NCBI RefSeq assembly: GCF_902158555.1 | Contig: NZ_CABGGS010000009.1 | Location: forward strand, 1 to 64,000 | Length of the DNA stretch: 64,000 nt | Direction: 5' to 3' | DNA from: Klebsiella spallanzanii | Lineage (GTDB): Bacteria > Pseudomonadota > Gammaproteobacteria > Enterobacterales > Enterobacteriaceae | Shown: positions 20,153 through 29,417 of the stretch, one piece after another | How the letters are laid out: every line of letters starts with the position of its first letter | How positions within the stretch are numbered: position 1 is the stretch's first letter | Made by a program: the position numbers and the translations under genes | Notes under the pieces: model-generated | What the model was told of the DNA's origin: nothing | What the model saw: the letters and a program-made list of their open reading frames with translations, nothing else | Databases searched by the model: none

Positions 20153-21439
20153 GTGGAACATATCTCCACCACTACGTTGATCGTTACTCTGATCATCATG
20201 GTGATTATCTCCGCCTATTTTTCCGGTTCTGAAACCGGCATGATGACATTAAACCGCTATCGTCTGCGTCATCTTGCTAAGCAAGGCAACCGCCAGGCGA
20301 AGCGTGTCGAAAAGCTGCTACGCAAACCTGACCGTCTCATCAGCCTGGTGCTAATTGGTAATAACCTCGTCAATATCCTTGCCTCTGCTTTGGGGACGAT
20401 TGTTGGTATGCGCCTGTACGGTGATGTCGGCGTCGCCATTGCTACCGGGGTGCTGACCTTTGTGGTGCTGGTATTCGCCGAGGTGCTACCAAAAACAATA
20501 GCAGCCCTCTACCCGGAAAAGGTCGCCTACCCAAGCAGCTTTCTGCTGGCACCACTGCAGATACTGATGATGCCGCTGGTGTGGTTGCTCAACACGATTA
20601 CTCGCGTTTTGATGCGCATGATGGGTATCAAAACCGATATCGTCATCAGCGGAGCATTGAGCAAAGATGAATTACGTACCATCGTGAATGAGTCACGCTC
20701 ACAAATATCCCGCCGCAATCAGGACATGCTGCTATCAGTGCTGGACCTCGAGAAAGTCAGCGTTGACGACATCATGGTTCCGCGCAACGAAATCGTCGGC
20801 ATTGATATTAACGATGACTGGAAGTCAATTGTTCGTCAGCTAACTCATTCTCCGCACGGACGCATCGTACTGTACCGCGACACGCTAGACGATGCCATCA
20901 GCATGCTGCGCGTACGTGAGGCTTATCGCCTGATGACGGAGAAAAAAGAGTTCACCAAAGAGGTCATGCTGCGCGCTGCCGATGAAATCTACTTTGTGCC
21001 GGAAGGTACGCCGCTCAGCACACAACTGGTGAAATTCCAGCGTAATAAGAAGAAAGTTGGTCTGGTAGTTGATGAATATGGCGATATTCAGGGGCTGGTC
21101 ACGGTAGAGGATATTCTCGAAGAAATCGTGGGTGATTTCACTACTTCAATGTCGCCTACGCTTGCAGAAGAGGTAACACCGCTTAACGACGGTTCGGTCA
21201 TTATTGACGGTACCGCCAACGTACGTGAAATCAATAAAGCGTTTAACTGGCATCTGCCGGAAGATGAAGCTCGTACCGTAAACGGTATTATTCTTGAAGC
21301 GCTGGAAGAGATCCCTGCCCCAGGTACGCGCGTACGCATCGAGCAATACGATATCGATATTCTTGATGTTCAGGAGAATATGATTAAACAGGTGAAGGTG
21401 ATGCCAGTAAAACCTATTCGCGAAAGCGTGGCGGAATAG
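20153..21439 (+). CDS. yfjD: CNNM/CorC-type transporter YfjD (CorB)
   Basis: This 428-residue membrane protein has a DUF21/CNNM transmembrane domain (about 1-190) with the conserved SGSETGMM, a CBS-domain pair (about 200-330), and a CorC_HlyC domain (about 345-425). The family exports or regulates Mg2+ or Co2+. The start is GTG at 20153 with AAGGA 8 bp upstream. It is coupled with ypjD and followed by a terminator shared with grpE. Confidence 0.93.
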   Translation: MEHISTTTLIVTLIIMVIISAYFSGSETGMMTLNRYRLRHLAKQGNRQAKRVEKLLRKPDRLISLVLIGNNLVNILASALGTIVGMRLYGDVGVAIATGVLTFVVLVFAEVLPKTIAALYPEKVAYPSSFLLAPLQILMMPLVWLLNTITRVLMRMMGIKTDIVISGALSKDELRTIVNESRSQISRRNQDMLLSVLDLEKVSVDDIMVPRNEIVGIDINDDWKSIVRQLTHSPHGRIVLYRDTLDDAISMLRVREAYRLMTEKKEFTKEVMLRAADEIYFVPEGTPLSTQLVKFQRNKKKVGLVVDEYGDIQGLVTVEDILEEIVGDFTTSMSPTLAEEVTPLNDGSVIIDGTANVREINKAFNWHLPEDEARTVNGIILEALEEIPAPGTRVRIEQYDIDILDVQENMIKQVKVMPVKPIRESVAE

Positions 21440-21473
21440 TAGCAAGCCATGCGCATTTGCCAAATATGACCAG

Positions 21474-21500
21474 AAAAACGGCTACCTGAGTAGCCGTTTC
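21474..21500 (-). terminator. Terminator between yfjD and grpE
   Basis: AAACGGCTAC and GTAGCCGTTT pair. The T run is best on the minus strand, where it ends grpE; it may also stop yfjD transcription. Confidence 0.8.
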
Positions 21501-21508
21501 GCAATTAT

Positions 21509-22099
21509 TTACTTCGCTTTCGCCACGGTCACCATCGCCGCGCGAATCGTACGACCATTCAGGGTATAGCCTTTTTGCATGACGCCCAGAACGTTACCAG
21601 CCGCTACGTCTTCAGATTCAACCATCGCAATAGCCTGATGTACGTTCGGGTCCAGCGGGACGTTGGTATCGCCAATGACTTCCACGCCAAATTTACGTAC
21701 GACGTCCAGCATTGATTTCAGAGTCAGTTCAATACCTTCAACCATGGGCGCCATATCCGGATTCGCTTTATCAGCCACTTCCAGCGCGCGATCCAGGCTG
21801 TCAATCACTGGCAGCAGTTCGTTGACGAACTTCTCCAGCGCAAACTTATGCGCTTTTTCGATATCCAGTTCGGTACGGCGGCGCAGGTTATCTTCATCGG
21901 CCTTTGCACGCAGCATCACTTCACGTTCGCGCTTCTGTGCTTCAACAAGCTGTGCTTCCAGATTCGCAATTTTTTCATCGCGCGGATCCACCTGCTCAGC
22001 CGAAACTTCAGGCTCTACCGCCTCAACGTCGTCGTGCTGCTCCGTGATAATTTCTTCCGGGGCTTGCCCCTCAGGCGTTTTCTGTTCTTTACTACTCAT
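21509..22099 (-). CDS. grpE: Nucleotide exchange factor GrpE
   Basis: GrpE releases ADP from DnaK and acts as a thermosensor of the DnaK system. The 196-residue product has an acidic disordered N-terminus (about 1-40), a long coiled coil (about 41-135), and the C-terminal beta domain ending in [16 protein letters not shown] sigma-32 promoter lies about 46 bp upstream. It is divergent from nadK. Confidence 0.97.
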   Translation of the reverse strand: MSSKEQKTPEGQAPEEIITEQHDDVEAVEPEVSAEQVDPRDEKIANLEAQLVEAQKREREVMLRAKADEDNLRRRTELDIEKAHKFALEKFVNELLPVIDSLDRALEVADKANPDMAPMVEGIELTLKSMLDVVRKFGVEVIGDTNVPLDPNVHQAIAMVESEDVAAGNVLGVMQKGYTLNGRTIRAAMVTVAKAK

Positions 22100-22144
22100 G
22101 AATTTCTCCGCGTTTTTTTCGCATTCATCTCGCTAACTTCGCTT

Positions 22145-22174
22145 ATTATGGGGATCAGTTTCCGGGTTTCAAGG
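22145..22174 (-). promoter_or_regulatory. Sigma-32 heat-shock promoter of grpE
   Basis: On the minus strand CCTTGAAA (22167-22174) and CCCCATAAT (22145-22153) lie 13 bp apart, a near-perfect sigma-32 promoter. Confidence 0.9.
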
Positions 22175-22223
22175 GAACACAGCCAGATTGTCACTATTCA
22201 TTTAACCTAAGGACATCCAGATC

Positions 22224-23102
22224 ATGAAGAACCACTTCAAGTGTATAGGCATTGTGGGACACCCTCGTCACCCAACCGCGCTGACCACACATGAAATGCT
22301 CTGGCGCTGGCTGTCCAGCAAAGGTTATGAAGTGCTGATTGAACAGCAAATCGCTCATGAGCTACAGCTTAGCAACGTTAAAACCGGGACGCTGGCGGAA
22401 ATTGGTCAGCAGGCGGACCTCGCGGTCGTCGTCGGCGGTGACGGCAATATGCTTGGCGCCGCACGTACATTGGCGCGCTACGACATTAACGTTATAGGGA
22501 TTAACCGCGGTAATCTCGGTTTTCTGACCGACCTCGACCCGGATAACGCGCTACAACAGCTTGCCGATGTGCTTGAAGGCCACTATATCGCCGAAAAACG
22601 CTTTCTGCTGGAAGCTCAGGTGTGCCAGCAGGATTGCCAGAAACGCATCAGCACGGCGATTAACGAAGTCGTCCTGCATCCCGGCAAAGTGGCGCATATG
22701 ATTGAGTTTGAAGTCTACATTGACGAGGTATTTGCTTTCTCTCAGCGCTCCGACGGCCTGATTATCTCCACGCCAACCGGCTCCACGGCTTATTCACTCT
22801 CTGCCGGAGGTCCCATTCTCACTCCGTCGCTGGATGCTATCACTCTGGTGCCTATGTTCCCGCACACGCTTTCGGCTCGTCCGCTGGTGATCAACGGTGA
22901 TAGCACCATTCGCCTGCGGTTTTCTCAGCGCTGTAGCGACCTGGAAATTAGCTGCGATAGCCAGATAGCGCTTCCGATTCAGGATGGTGAAGATGTGCTA
23001 ATCCGCCGTTGCGATTATCATCTCAACCTCATTCATCCAAAAGATTACAACTATTTCAATACATTAAGTACTAAGTTAGGCTGGTCAAAAAAATTATTCT
23101 GA
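22224..23102 (+). CDS. nadK: NAD kinase
   Basis: NadK phosphorylates NAD+ to NADP+ with ATP and is inhibited by NADPH and NADH. It is 292 residues, as in E. coli. The catalytic GGDG motif is at 71-74 and the NE/D plus glycine-rich [15 protein letters not shown] follow in the C-terminal domain. It is divergent from grpE and lies upstream of recN. Confidence 0.98.
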   Translation: MKNHFKCIGIVGHPRHPTALTTHEMLWRWLSSKGYEVLIEQQIAHELQLSNVKTGTLAEIGQQADLAVVVGGDGNMLGAARTLARYDINVIGINRGNLGFLTDLDPDNALQQLADVLEGHYIAEKRFLLEAQVCQQDCQKRISTAINEVVLHPGKVAHMIEFEVYIDEVFAFSQRSDGLIISTPTGSTAYSLSAGGPILTPSLDAITLVPMFPHTLSARPLVINGDSTIRLRFSQRCSDLEISCDSQIALPIQDGEDVLIRRCDYHLNLIHPKDYNYFNTLSTKLGWSKKLF

Positions 23103-23142
23103 TTTTGTAGTCTGGCTCTTTACTGGATAAAAAACCATATTA

Positions 23143-23162
23143 TACTGTACGAAAACACAGTA
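23143..23162 (+). promoter_or_regulatory. LexA (SOS) box of recN
   Basis: TACTGTACGAAAACACAGTA contains CTGT-N8-ACAG with the usual flanking TA steps. A second, weaker copy may lie at 23121-23140 (TACTGG...CATAT), in the place of the second E. coli recN box. Confidence 0.88.
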
Positions 23163-23188
23163 ATGGTTTTTCATACAGGAAGGCAGCT

Positions 23189-24850
23189 ATGTTGGCACAA
23201 CTCACTATCAGTAATTTTGCTATCGTTCGTGAGCTGGAAATCGATTTTCACAGCGGTATGACCGCCATCACTGGCGAAACAGGCGCCGGAAAATCGATCG
23301 CTATCGACGCGCTGGGGTTGTGCCTCGGCGGTCGTGCAGAAGCCGACATGGTGCGCAGAGGTGCCAGCCGGGCTGATTTATGCGCACGCTTCTCCCTGAA
23401 AGACACGCCAGCCGCTCAGCGCTGGCTGGAACAGAACCAACTGGAAAGCGGACGTGAGTGTTTACTTCGTCGCGTCATCAGCACCGATGGTCGCTCCCGT
23501 GGCTTCATTAACGGTACGGCAGTTCCGTTATCGCAGCTCAGAGAACTGGGTCAACTGCTTATCCAAATCCACGGCCAGCATGCACACCAGCGGCTGACTA
23601 AACCCGAACATCAGAAAATGCTGCTCGATGGCTATACCGGTGAGTATGTACTTACTCAGCGTATGGCCGAACACTATCGCCAGTGGCATCAGAGCTGCCG
23701 TGAGCTGGCGCAGCACCAGCAGCAGAGCCAGGAACGTGCAGCCCGCGCAGACCTGTTGCAATATCAATTAAAGGAATTAAACGAATTCAACCCGCTTCCG
23801 GGTGAGTTCGAGCAAATTGATGAAGAGTACAAGCGTCTGGCCAATAGCGGTCAGCTTCTGACGACCTGCCAGCATGCGCTGACGGTTCTGGCAGACGGCG
23901 AAGAAGCCAACCTGCAAAGCCAACTCTATACCACGAAACAGCTGGTGAGTGAGCTGGTCGGTATGGACAGTAAACTCTCAGGGGTACTGGATATGCTGGA
24001 AGAAGCATCTATTCAGCTTAGTGAAGCCACAGATGAATTACGCCATTACCATGAGCGTCTGGATCTCGATCCAAACCGTCTGTTCGAACTGGAGCAACGC
24101 ATATCCCGACAGATTGCCCTGGCGCGTAAGCATCAAATTACGCCCGAGGAACTTCCTGCATTTTACCTGTCATTACTTGAAGAGCAGTGCCTATTGGATG
24201 ATAGCGCGGGTTCCCTCGAGTCCCTTAGCCAAAGGGTTATCGAGCACCATCTGCTGGCGCTGGATACGGCAAAACAGCTGCATGATCTGCGCCAGAATAG
24301 CGCTAACGAGCTGACTCAGCTAATTACTGAGAGTATGCACTCACTTTCAATGCCACACGGAGTATTCTCCATAGATGTTTCGTTTGATGAACGTCATCTT
24401 ACGGCGGAAGGTGCGGACCATATCGAATTCCGCGTGACAACCAACCCGGGCCAGCCGCTACAACCTATTGCCAAAGTAGCCTCCGGCGGTGAGCTATCTC
24501 GTATTGCTCTGGCAATTCAGGTCATCACCGCGCGGAAAATGGAAACCCCGGCGCTGATTTTCGATGAAGTGGATGTCGGCATTAGCGGCCCGACGGCAGC
24601 GATAGTGGGTAAACTGCTGCGTCAGTTAGGCGAGTCAACTCAGGTGATGTGCGTTACTCACCTGCCGCAGGTTGCCGGTTGTGGTCATCACCATTTCTTC
24701 GTCTGTAAAGAAACAGACGGCGAAATGACCGAAACACATATGCACCCTCTGGATAAACGCGCTCGTTTGCAGGAACTGGCCCGCCTGCTGGGCGGTAGCG
24801 AAGTCACCCGCAACACTCTGGCAAACGCGAAAGAGTTGCTTGCCGCGTAA
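23189..24850 (+). CDS. recN: DNA repair protein RecN (SMC-like ATPase)
   Basis: RecN is an SMC-family ATPase that holds DNA together during RecA-dependent double-strand-break repair. The 553-residue product has Walker A GETGAGKS at 29-36, a coiled-coil middle (about 150-370), and the C-terminal signature ASGGELSR followed by Walker [13 protein letters not shown]. The ATG has AGGAAGG upstream. Its promoter carries a LexA box, so it is induced by DNA damage. In E. coli its C-terminus makes it a ClpXP substrate; here it also ends in Leu-Ala-Ala. Confidence 0.98.
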   Translation: MLAQLTISNFAIVRELEIDFHSGMTAITGETGAGKSIAIDALGLCLGGRAEADMVRRGASRADLCARFSLKDTPAAQRWLEQNQLESGRECLLRRVISTDGRSRGFINGTAVPLSQLRELGQLLIQIHGQHAHQRLTKPEHQKMLLDGYTGEYVLTQRMAEHYRQWHQSCRELAQHQQQSQERAARADLLQYQLKELNEFNPLPGEFEQIDEEYKRLANSGQLLTTCQHALTVLADGEEANLQSQLYTTKQLVSELVGMDSKLSGVLDMLEEASIQLSEATDELRHYHERLDLDPNRLFELEQRISRQIALARKHQITPEELPAFYLSLLEEQCLLDDSAGSLESLSQRVIEHHLLALDTAKQLHDLRQNSANELTQLITESMHSLSMPHGVFSIDVSFDERHLTAEGADHIEFRVTTNPGQPLQPIAKVASGGELSRIALAIQVITARKMETPALIFDEVDVGISGPTAAIVGKLLRQLGESTQVMCVTHLPQVAGCGHHHFFVCKETDGEMTETHMHPLDKRARLQELARLLGGSEVTRNTLANAKELLAA

Positions 24851-24997
24851 ACTTTTTGATTTTCACAGAGTCATAGTGAACAGCAAATTGCCGATAGACC
24901 TGCAGCCGAAGGTTCCCAACCGGGCAAAGGTCTATTATCATCGGCATATTACAGATGAGCCACGTACTGCTCGGGCCCAAAAAGGAATCAAATCACT

Positions 24998-25339
24998 ATG
25001 CGCTGTAAAACGCTGACTGCTGCCGCAGCGGTTCTTCTTATGTTGACCGCAGGCTGTTCCACTCTGGAACGAGTGGTTTACCGTCCTGACATCAACCAGG
25101 GTAACTATCTGGCACCAACCGATGTAGCAAAAGTTCGTGTCGGCATGACGCAACAACAGGTTGCCTATGCTCTGGGTACGCCAATGATGTCGGATCCGTT
25201 TGGCACCAATACCTGGTTCTACGTTTTCCGTCAGCAGCCTGGACATGAAAAAGTTACCCAGCAAACGCTTACCCTGACCTTTAATAGCAGCGGTGTACTG
25301 ACTAACATTGATAACAAACCTGCCCTCACAGCAGAGTAA
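24998..25339 (+). CDS. bamE: Outer-membrane assembly lipoprotein BamE (SmpA)
   Basis: BamE is a non-essential lipoprotein of the Bam complex that stabilises the BamA-BamD contact. It is 113 residues, as in E. coli. A signal peptide with lipobox TAGC (Cys20) is followed by the SmpA/OmlA fold with [25 protein letters not shown] precedes the ATG. A prophage gene at 50673 encodes a second lipoprotein with the same motif. Confidence 0.97.
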   Translation: MRCKTLTAAAAVLLMLTAGCSTLERVVYRPDINQGNYLAPTDVAKVRVGMTQQQVAYALGTPMMSDPFGTNTWFYVFRQQPGHEKVTQQTLTLTFNSSGVLTNIDNKPALTAE

Positions 25340-25352
25340 GATCATCAATACG

Positions 25353-25380
25353 CAAAAAGCGCTCTATGAGCGCTTTTTTA
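25353..25380 (+). terminator. Terminator after bamE
   Basis: AAAAAGCGCTC and GAGCGCTTTTT pair, with T and A runs on both sides. It also serves the convergent rnfH end. Confidence 0.88.
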
Positions 25381-25406
25381 CGTCAGAAATATCATGTCTA
25401 AGAGTA

Positions 25407-25697
25407 TTACTTCCCTGAGTTTTTCTCTGCCCGCTGGCGACGCAGTTCTTTCGGGTCAGCAATCAGCGGCCGATAAATTTCGACCCGATCTCCATCGCGG
25501 ACTTCATCCTGAAGCTTAGCCGGGCGGCTATAAATACCCACTTTATTTTTAGCCAAATCGACATCATCCCGTAGCGCCAGAATACCGCTGGCGACGATCG
25601 CCTGCTCGACCGTCGCGCCTTCTTCCAGCTTAACGCTTTGCAGATATTGCTTTTCCGGCAGTGCATAAGCCACTTCAACGACGATGTTAGCCGGCAC
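25407..25697 (-). CDS. rnfH: RnfH family ubiquitin-like protein
   Basis: The 96-residue product is a beta-grasp protein of the UPF0125/RnfH family and matches E. coli RnfH (YfjF). Its biochemical role is not known. The start is GTG at 25697, inside the 3' end of ratA (11-bp overlap), so translation is coupled to ratA. Confidence 0.93.
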   Translation of the reverse strand: MPANIVVEVAYALPEKQYLQSVKLEEGATVEQAIVASGILALRDDVDLAKNKVGIYSRPAKLQDEVRDGDRVEIYRPLIADPKELRRQRAEKNSGK

Positions 25698-26124
25698 TGT
25701 AAACCTCTTTCGCGCGGGTCGTAAACGCCTGCACCATATTCATGGCCAGCTCTTTGAAGATGCGACCGAAGGCCATCTCAATCAGCTTATTCGTAAATTC
25801 AAAATCGAGATGGAACTCAATTTTGCACGCATCCGGGCTTAAGGGAATAAACTTCCAGCCGCCAATCAGCTTTTTGAACGGCCCATCGACCAGACTCATC
25901 AGGATACTCTGGTTACTGGTCAGCGTATTTCGCGTAGTGAAGGTTTTGCTGATACCCGCTTTAGACACGTCAACCGCCGCAGTCATCTGCGTCGGACCGA
26001 GCTCCAGAACCCGGCTACCGGTACAGCCCGGTAGAAAATCAGGGTAGGACTTCACATCATTTACGAGTTGATACATCTGTTCCGCACTGAACGGCACCAG
26101 AGCGGTACGGCTAATCTGAGGCAT
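25687..26124 (-). CDS. ratA: START-domain ribosome-association toxin RatA
   Basis: RatA (PasT, YfjG) belongs to the Coq10/START lipid-binding superfamily. In E. coli it was reported to block 70S formation on overproduction, and also to support ubiquinone-linked respiration. The start at 26124 ([12 protein letters not shown]) gives 145 residues and fits the START domain edge; an in-frame start at 26163 would give 158, as in older E. coli annotation. It is co-transcribed with rnfH and divergent from smpB. Confidence 0.92.
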   Translation of the reverse strand: MPQISRTALVPFSAEQMYQLVNDVKSYPDFLPGCTGSRVLELGPTQMTAAVDVSKAGISKTFTTRNTLTSNQSILMSLVDGPFKKLIGGWKFIPLSPDACKIEFHLDFEFTNKLIEMAFGRIFKELAMNMVQAFTTRAKEVYSAG

Positions 26125-26274
26125 GACAGGTTCCACATATAAACACGGCGCAAATAATATCATTTATCTACTGCTAAAAAAAACGCTGTACCGCAACTCG
26201 TGCTAAGATACCCCATTACACCTCGCAGGATGGATTGAGGTACGACCGTTTTAAGACGATGACTTCAGGATACT

Positions 26275-26757
26275 ATGACTAAGAAAAAAGCCCACAAACC
26301 TGGATCAGCCACCATTGCGCTGAATAAACGCGCTCGTCATGAATACTTTATCGAAGATGAATACGAGGCTGGTCTCGCCCTGCAAGGATGGGAAGTAAAG
26401 TCCCTTCGCGCAGGTAAAGCCAACATAGGTGATAGCTACGTCATTCTGAAAGATGGCGAGGCCTATCTGTTTGGCGCTAACTTTACACCTATGGCCGTAG
26501 CTTCCACTCATTATGTCTGCGACCCGACGCGTACCCGTAAGCTGCTGCTAAACCAGCGTGAACTGGATACCCTGTACGGACGCATCAACCGTGAAGGCTA
26601 TACCGTGGTTGCTCTTTCGCTGTACTGGAAGAACGCATGGTGCAAAGTGAAGATCGGCGTAGCGAAAGGTAAAAAACAGCATGACAAGCGTACCGATATT
26701 AAAGACCGCGAATGGGCGGTGGATAAAGCCCGTATTATGAAACATGCTGGTCGTTAA
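26275..26757 (+). CDS. smpB: SsrA-binding protein SmpB
   Basis: SmpB binds tmRNA and carries it into stalled ribosomes, where its C-terminal tail fills the empty mRNA channel. The 160-residue product has the oligonucleotide-binding barrel ([21 protein letters not shown]) and the basic tail [20 protein letters not shown]. It lies 144 bp upstream of ssrA, its RNA partner, as in other enterobacteria. Confidence 0.98.
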   Translation: MTKKKAHKPGSATIALNKRARHEYFIEDEYEAGLALQGWEVKSLRAGKANIGDSYVILKDGEAYLFGANFTPMAVASTHYVCDPTRTRKLLLNQRELDTLYGRINREGYTVVALSLYWKNAWCKVKIGVAKGKKQHDKRTDIKDREWAVDKARIMKHAGR

Positions 26758-26901
26758 TTGTCCATTCCTTGAGGGTCAGTTTTGCTGGCCCTTCTGCTAT
26801 ACCGTTGTTGACGCTGGTTTTTTAAACAATCCAGCCCCATAATCCTCAAAACGAGGGCTGGTAAGCACATTCATAAATCTGTTATACTCAACGTACACAT
26901 T

Positions 26902-27265
26902 GGGGCTGATTCTGGATTCGACGGGATTTGCGAAACCCAAGGTGCATGCCGAGGGGCGGTTGGCCTCGTAAAAAGCCGCAAAAAAATAGTCGCAAACGAC
27001 GAAAACTACGCTTTAGCAGCTTAATAACCTGCTCTGAGCCCTCTCTCCCTAGCTTCCGCTCTTAAGACGGGGATCAAAGAGAGGTCAAACCCAAAAGAGA
27101 TCGCGTGGAAGCCCTGCCTGGGGTTGAAGCGTTAAAACTAATCAGGCTAGTTTGGTAGTGGCGTGTCTGTCCGCAGGTGCCAGGCGAATGTAAAGACTGA
27201 CTAAGCATGTAGTACCGAGGATGTAGGAATTTCGGACGCGGGTTCAACTCCCGCCAGCTCCACCA
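26902..27265 (+). ncRNA. ssrA: Transfer-messenger RNA (tmRNA)
   Basis: The 364-nt gene begins GGGGCTGATTCTGGATTCGAC and ends in GTTCAACTCCCGCCAGCTCCACCA, giving a tRNA-Ala-like acceptor with G-U pair and encoded CCA. The internal reading frame GCAAACGACGAAAACTACGC onward gives the tag ANDENYALAA before a TAA stop. It rescues stalled ribosomes together with SmpB. Its 3' end is the chromosomal edge of the prophage. Confidence 0.98.
27233..27265 (+). other. Putative prophage attachment core in ssrA 3' end
   Basis: Phage genes begin just after the CCA end of ssrA. Many enterobacterial prophages and islands use the tmRNA 3' end as attB and restore it on integration. The second copy of the core, expected at the far end of the prophage, is outside the window, so the core limits are not defined. 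Confidence 0.5.
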
Positions 27266-27390
27266 ATCATGATTGGACAGTGATAGGACATCACTAGCAA
27301 TAACAGGAAGTTAGCAGTCTCAGCAGGACACCGACCAGACGGTGAGGGGACAAAAAAGGATACGCAAAGGAGCCGCGACTCCCGAGCGAC

Positions 27391-27420
27391 AAAAAAGCCC
27401 GCGCATGCGGGCTTTTTTGT
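27391..27420 (+). terminator. Terminator downstream of ssrA
   Basis: AAAAAAGCCCGC and GCGGGCTTTTTT form a near-perfect hairpin with runs on both sides. It lies past the ssrA end and isolates the next gene. The 125 bp between ssrA and this hairpin show no gene. Confidence 0.88.
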
Positions 27421-27455
27421 ATTTAGGTTAGCATCTTAACCATTGGGAGAGGCCA

Positions 27456-28277
27456 ATGTCTTCATCCGAATTAATTCGCATTGCGAACAGAAAGGAAAAC
27501 AGAAAAGCGCTAGAAAAAGCCTTTGCCAATGCAGAGCAATCTTATCTTATCCATTATTCCTGTGAATCTTTCTATGACAACGATTCTGGACAGTCGCGTC
27601 GAGTAACGTCTATAGCTGTCAGAAACCTAGACTCAGCTCAAACACACTCTTGGTCTATTCATAAATCAGCCGAATTGCAGAATAAATTGGATGATATAAA
27701 CGATCATCTTGATGAACTGGAACATTATATGCTTGCTGATTACTTCCAGTTTTTAAGGAACCATGCGAATTTCACATTCATACATTGGAATATGAGGGAT
27801 GAAGCGTATGGCTTCCAAGCAATTGAGCATAGGTTTCGTGTCTTAGGCGGTGAGCCATACATTCTGCAGGATGAGCGGAAGTTGGATCTTGCTCGTGTCT
27901 TAGTTGCTCTTTATGGTCGTTCCTATGCCCCACATACATCAGCAAAAGGCAGGAAAGGTCGGTTAATGAGCCTAACTGAAATGAATGGAATTGCAGATCT
28001 AGATGCCTTACAAGGAGCCGAAGAAGCTGATGCGTTTAAGAACGGCGATTATTTGATGCTCCATCGTTCAACCCTCCGTAAAGTTGATATCTTTGCCAAT
28101 ATCATCGATCGGACTCATGATAAATCATTGAAGACTAATGCAACTTTTTGGGATCTTTATGGCATTAAACCTGTCGTATTAATTGATCTAGTTAAAACCC
28201 ACCCGCTTTATAGTCTAATTGGGATTGCCGGAACTGGGATCGGTTTCTATACAAAGTTGTTCGGCTTATTCCATTAA
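27456..28277 (+). CDS. Unrecognised 273-residue protein at the prophage edge, C-terminal membrane helix
   Basis: I do not recognise a named family. The ATG has a strong GGGAGAGG site 5-6 bp upstream. The N-terminal 200 residues are soluble and charged, with a segment LIHYSCESFYD, then strands, and a later FIHWNMRDEAYGF. This order resembles the strand-helix-strand start of RNase H/DnaQ-like nucleases, but the catalytic set is incomplete, so that is only a thought. Residues about 250-270 form one hydrophobic helix (YSLIGIAGTGIGFYTKLFGLF). Terminators flank the gene on both sides and it points away from the structural genes, the pattern of a moron expressed in the lysogen. Codon use is AT-richer than the host backbone. 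Confidence 0.8.
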   Translation: MSSSELIRIANRKENRKALEKAFANAEQSYLIHYSCESFYDNDSGQSRRVTSIAVRNLDSAQTHSWSIHKSAELQNKLDDINDHLDELEHYMLADYFQFLRNHANFTFIHWNMRDEAYGFQAIEHRFRVLGGEPYILQDERKLDLARVLVALYGRSYAPHTSAKGRKGRLMSLTEMNGIADLDALQGAEEADAFKNGDYLMLHRSTLRKVDIFANIIDRTHDKSLKTNATFWDLYGIKPVVLIDLVKTHPLYSLIGIAGTGIGFYTKLFGLFH

Positions 28278-28340
28278 AGCCAGACATCATGCGGTGTCAC
28301 GTTCGGAATTTCATAACCTCTAGTTGCAAAAATCCTTATT

Positions 28341-28370
28341 AAACCAGCCCATTACGGCTGGTTTTTTTTA
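28341..28370 (+). terminator. Terminator after the 273-residue gene
   Basis: AAACCAGCC and GGCTGGTTT pair around ATTAC and are followed by a long T run. Confidence 0.9.
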
Positions 28371-28405
28371 TGCCCGCTTTCATTCGAAGTGAAACCCCGT
28401 CAAGA

Positions 28406-28789
28406 TTACATAATCGGGCACTCGTCGAACTCCCCTGATCGCGCATCATTGATTATGTATGTGATCACCCCAAATACCGCCGGCGGGCAATTCTCCTCTT
28501 CCCCCGGAAGCGCTTCCTTTCTCCCAGATGACAAGTCCTCAAGATGAGGTTTTGGCACCAGCCGATAGCGCTTTACTCTGAACTCCCCTGCCATTGCACA
28601 TACAAGCAGAGTGCCATCACATGGCTTAAGTGAAGCATCAATGACGAGAAGAGCCCCTTGTAAAATACCCGCACGATAACAAGTGTTTGCCGCTCGCATA
28701 AAATACGTCGCAGCCGGATGCTTAATGAATTTTTCGTCAAGCGAAATACGCATTTCTTCGTAATCTGCTGCTGGAGATGGAAAGCCCAT
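28406..28789 (-). CDS. UmuD'-like SOS protein (HumD type)
   Basis: The 127-residue product starts MGFPSPAADYEE, the exact sequence found after the cleavage point of host UmuD, so it is made directly in the UmuD' form, like HumD of phage P1. UmuD' partners UmuC to form the translesion polymerase Pol V. The catalytic Ser60 of UmuD falls on Cys37 here (AANTCYRAG replaces ASGDSMIDG), so self-cleavage should be lost; the partner lysine (K73) is kept. GAGGAG precedes the ATG. A LexA box lies in its promoter region, shared divergently with a dinI-like gene. Confidence 0.85.
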   Translation of the reverse strand: MGFPSPAADYEEMRISLDEKFIKHPAATYFMRAANTCYRAGILQGALLVIDASLKPCDGTLLVCAMAGEFRVKRYRLVPKPHLEDLSSGRKEALPGEEENCPPAVFGVITYIINDARSGEFDECPIM

Positions 28790-28810
28790 GGTTTTACTCC
28801 TCTTTCTTGA

Positions 28811-28830
28811 CACTGTGCATAACCACAGTA
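28811..28830 (-). promoter_or_regulatory. LexA box, humD side
   Basis: CACTGTGCATAACCACAGTA contains CTGT-N8-ACAG. It lies 22 bp upstream of the humD-like start, positioned to repress that gene. Confidence 0.85.
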
Positions 28831-28834
28831 TATA

Positions 28835-28854
28835 TACTGTATATAAACACAGTA
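28835..28854 (+). promoter_or_regulatory. LexA box, dinI side
   Basis: The sequence contains CTGTATATAAACACAG with flanking TA steps, an excellent LexA site. It ends 15 bp before the dinI-like ATG and is followed directly by its AAAGAGGAT ribosome-binding site. Confidence 0.9.
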
Positions 28855-28869
28855 AAGAGGATCGGAAAA

Positions 28870-29109
28870 ATGTTTGTTGAACTCGTATATGACAAGCGCA
28901 ATGTTGAAGGTTTGGCTAATGCTCGTTCTATTATTCTCAATGAGTTAACAAAACGGGTGCACAGAATCTTTCCTGATGCTGAAGTTAAGGTAAAACCTAT
29001 GCAGGCAAATGCTCTTAACTCAGACGCCAGCAAACATGATAAAGAACGGCTAAACCGCATGCTTGAGGAGATGTTTGAAGAAGCGGATCTATGGCTGGTA
29101 AAAGAATGA
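28870..29109 (+). CDS. DinI family protein
   Basis: The 79-residue product has the DinI fold: beta strand MFVELVYDKR, an alpha helix NARSIILNELTKRVHRIF, a basic strand, and an acidic C-terminal helix LNRMLEEMFEEADLWL. DinI stabilises or inhibits RecA filaments and limits SOS and prophage induction. AGAGGA lies upstream of the ATG. It is preceded by a LexA box and divergent from the UmuD'-like gene. Phage dinI homologues (for example Tum-like proteins) can also act on the phage repressor. Confidence 0.9.
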   Translation: MFVELVYDKRNVEGLANARSIILNELTKRVHRIFPDAEVKVKPMQANALNSDASKHDKERLNRMLEEMFEEADLWLVKE

Positions 29110-29417
29110 TCAGTTGCAACAGCGCCATATTTTCCGGGGTAAGGATCTACTTCCCGGAGGAGAGGAAGTTACCACTCCCTGCTTTCGAGTTACGGTCCTT
29201 CGCTATTATAAAAGTTCGAGAAGATGGCTTTATGCTTCTAGAATCAACTAAAAGTGGCTGGTTTCCAGCCACAACAATGATTTATAAGGACTATGGCCCT
29301 GCCATATCTCATGCATTACAATTGAGCGGCGATATCTGGGGGTGGGCGGATACGTTCATGTCTTCTCAGGTACGCCACTATTTGATGGGAAATATTTATA
29401 TACAGTCTTCACACTGA
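29091..29417 (+). CDS. Hypothetical 108-residue protein downstream of dinI-like gene
   Basis: The open frame overlaps the end of the dinI-like gene and continues for 108 codons; an alternative ATG at 29106 overlaps the dinI stop (ATGA) and may be the true start. The protein has alternating hydrophobic strands (SFAIIKVREDGFMLLES) and Trp-rich parts but no motif I recognise. Its 3' end overlaps the convergent invertase by 62 bp. It would be co-expressed with dinI under LexA. It may be real but is not certain. Confidence 0.45.
   Translation: MAGKRMISCNSAIFSGVRIYFPEERKLPLPAFELRSFAIIKVREDGFMLLESTKSGWFPATTMIYKDYGPAISHALQLSGDIWGWADTFMSSQVRHYLMGNIYIQSSH

Noticed and set aside
27266-28405. Integrase expected next to ssrA
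   Set aside because: The only gene there lacks tyrosine- or serine-recombinase motifs.
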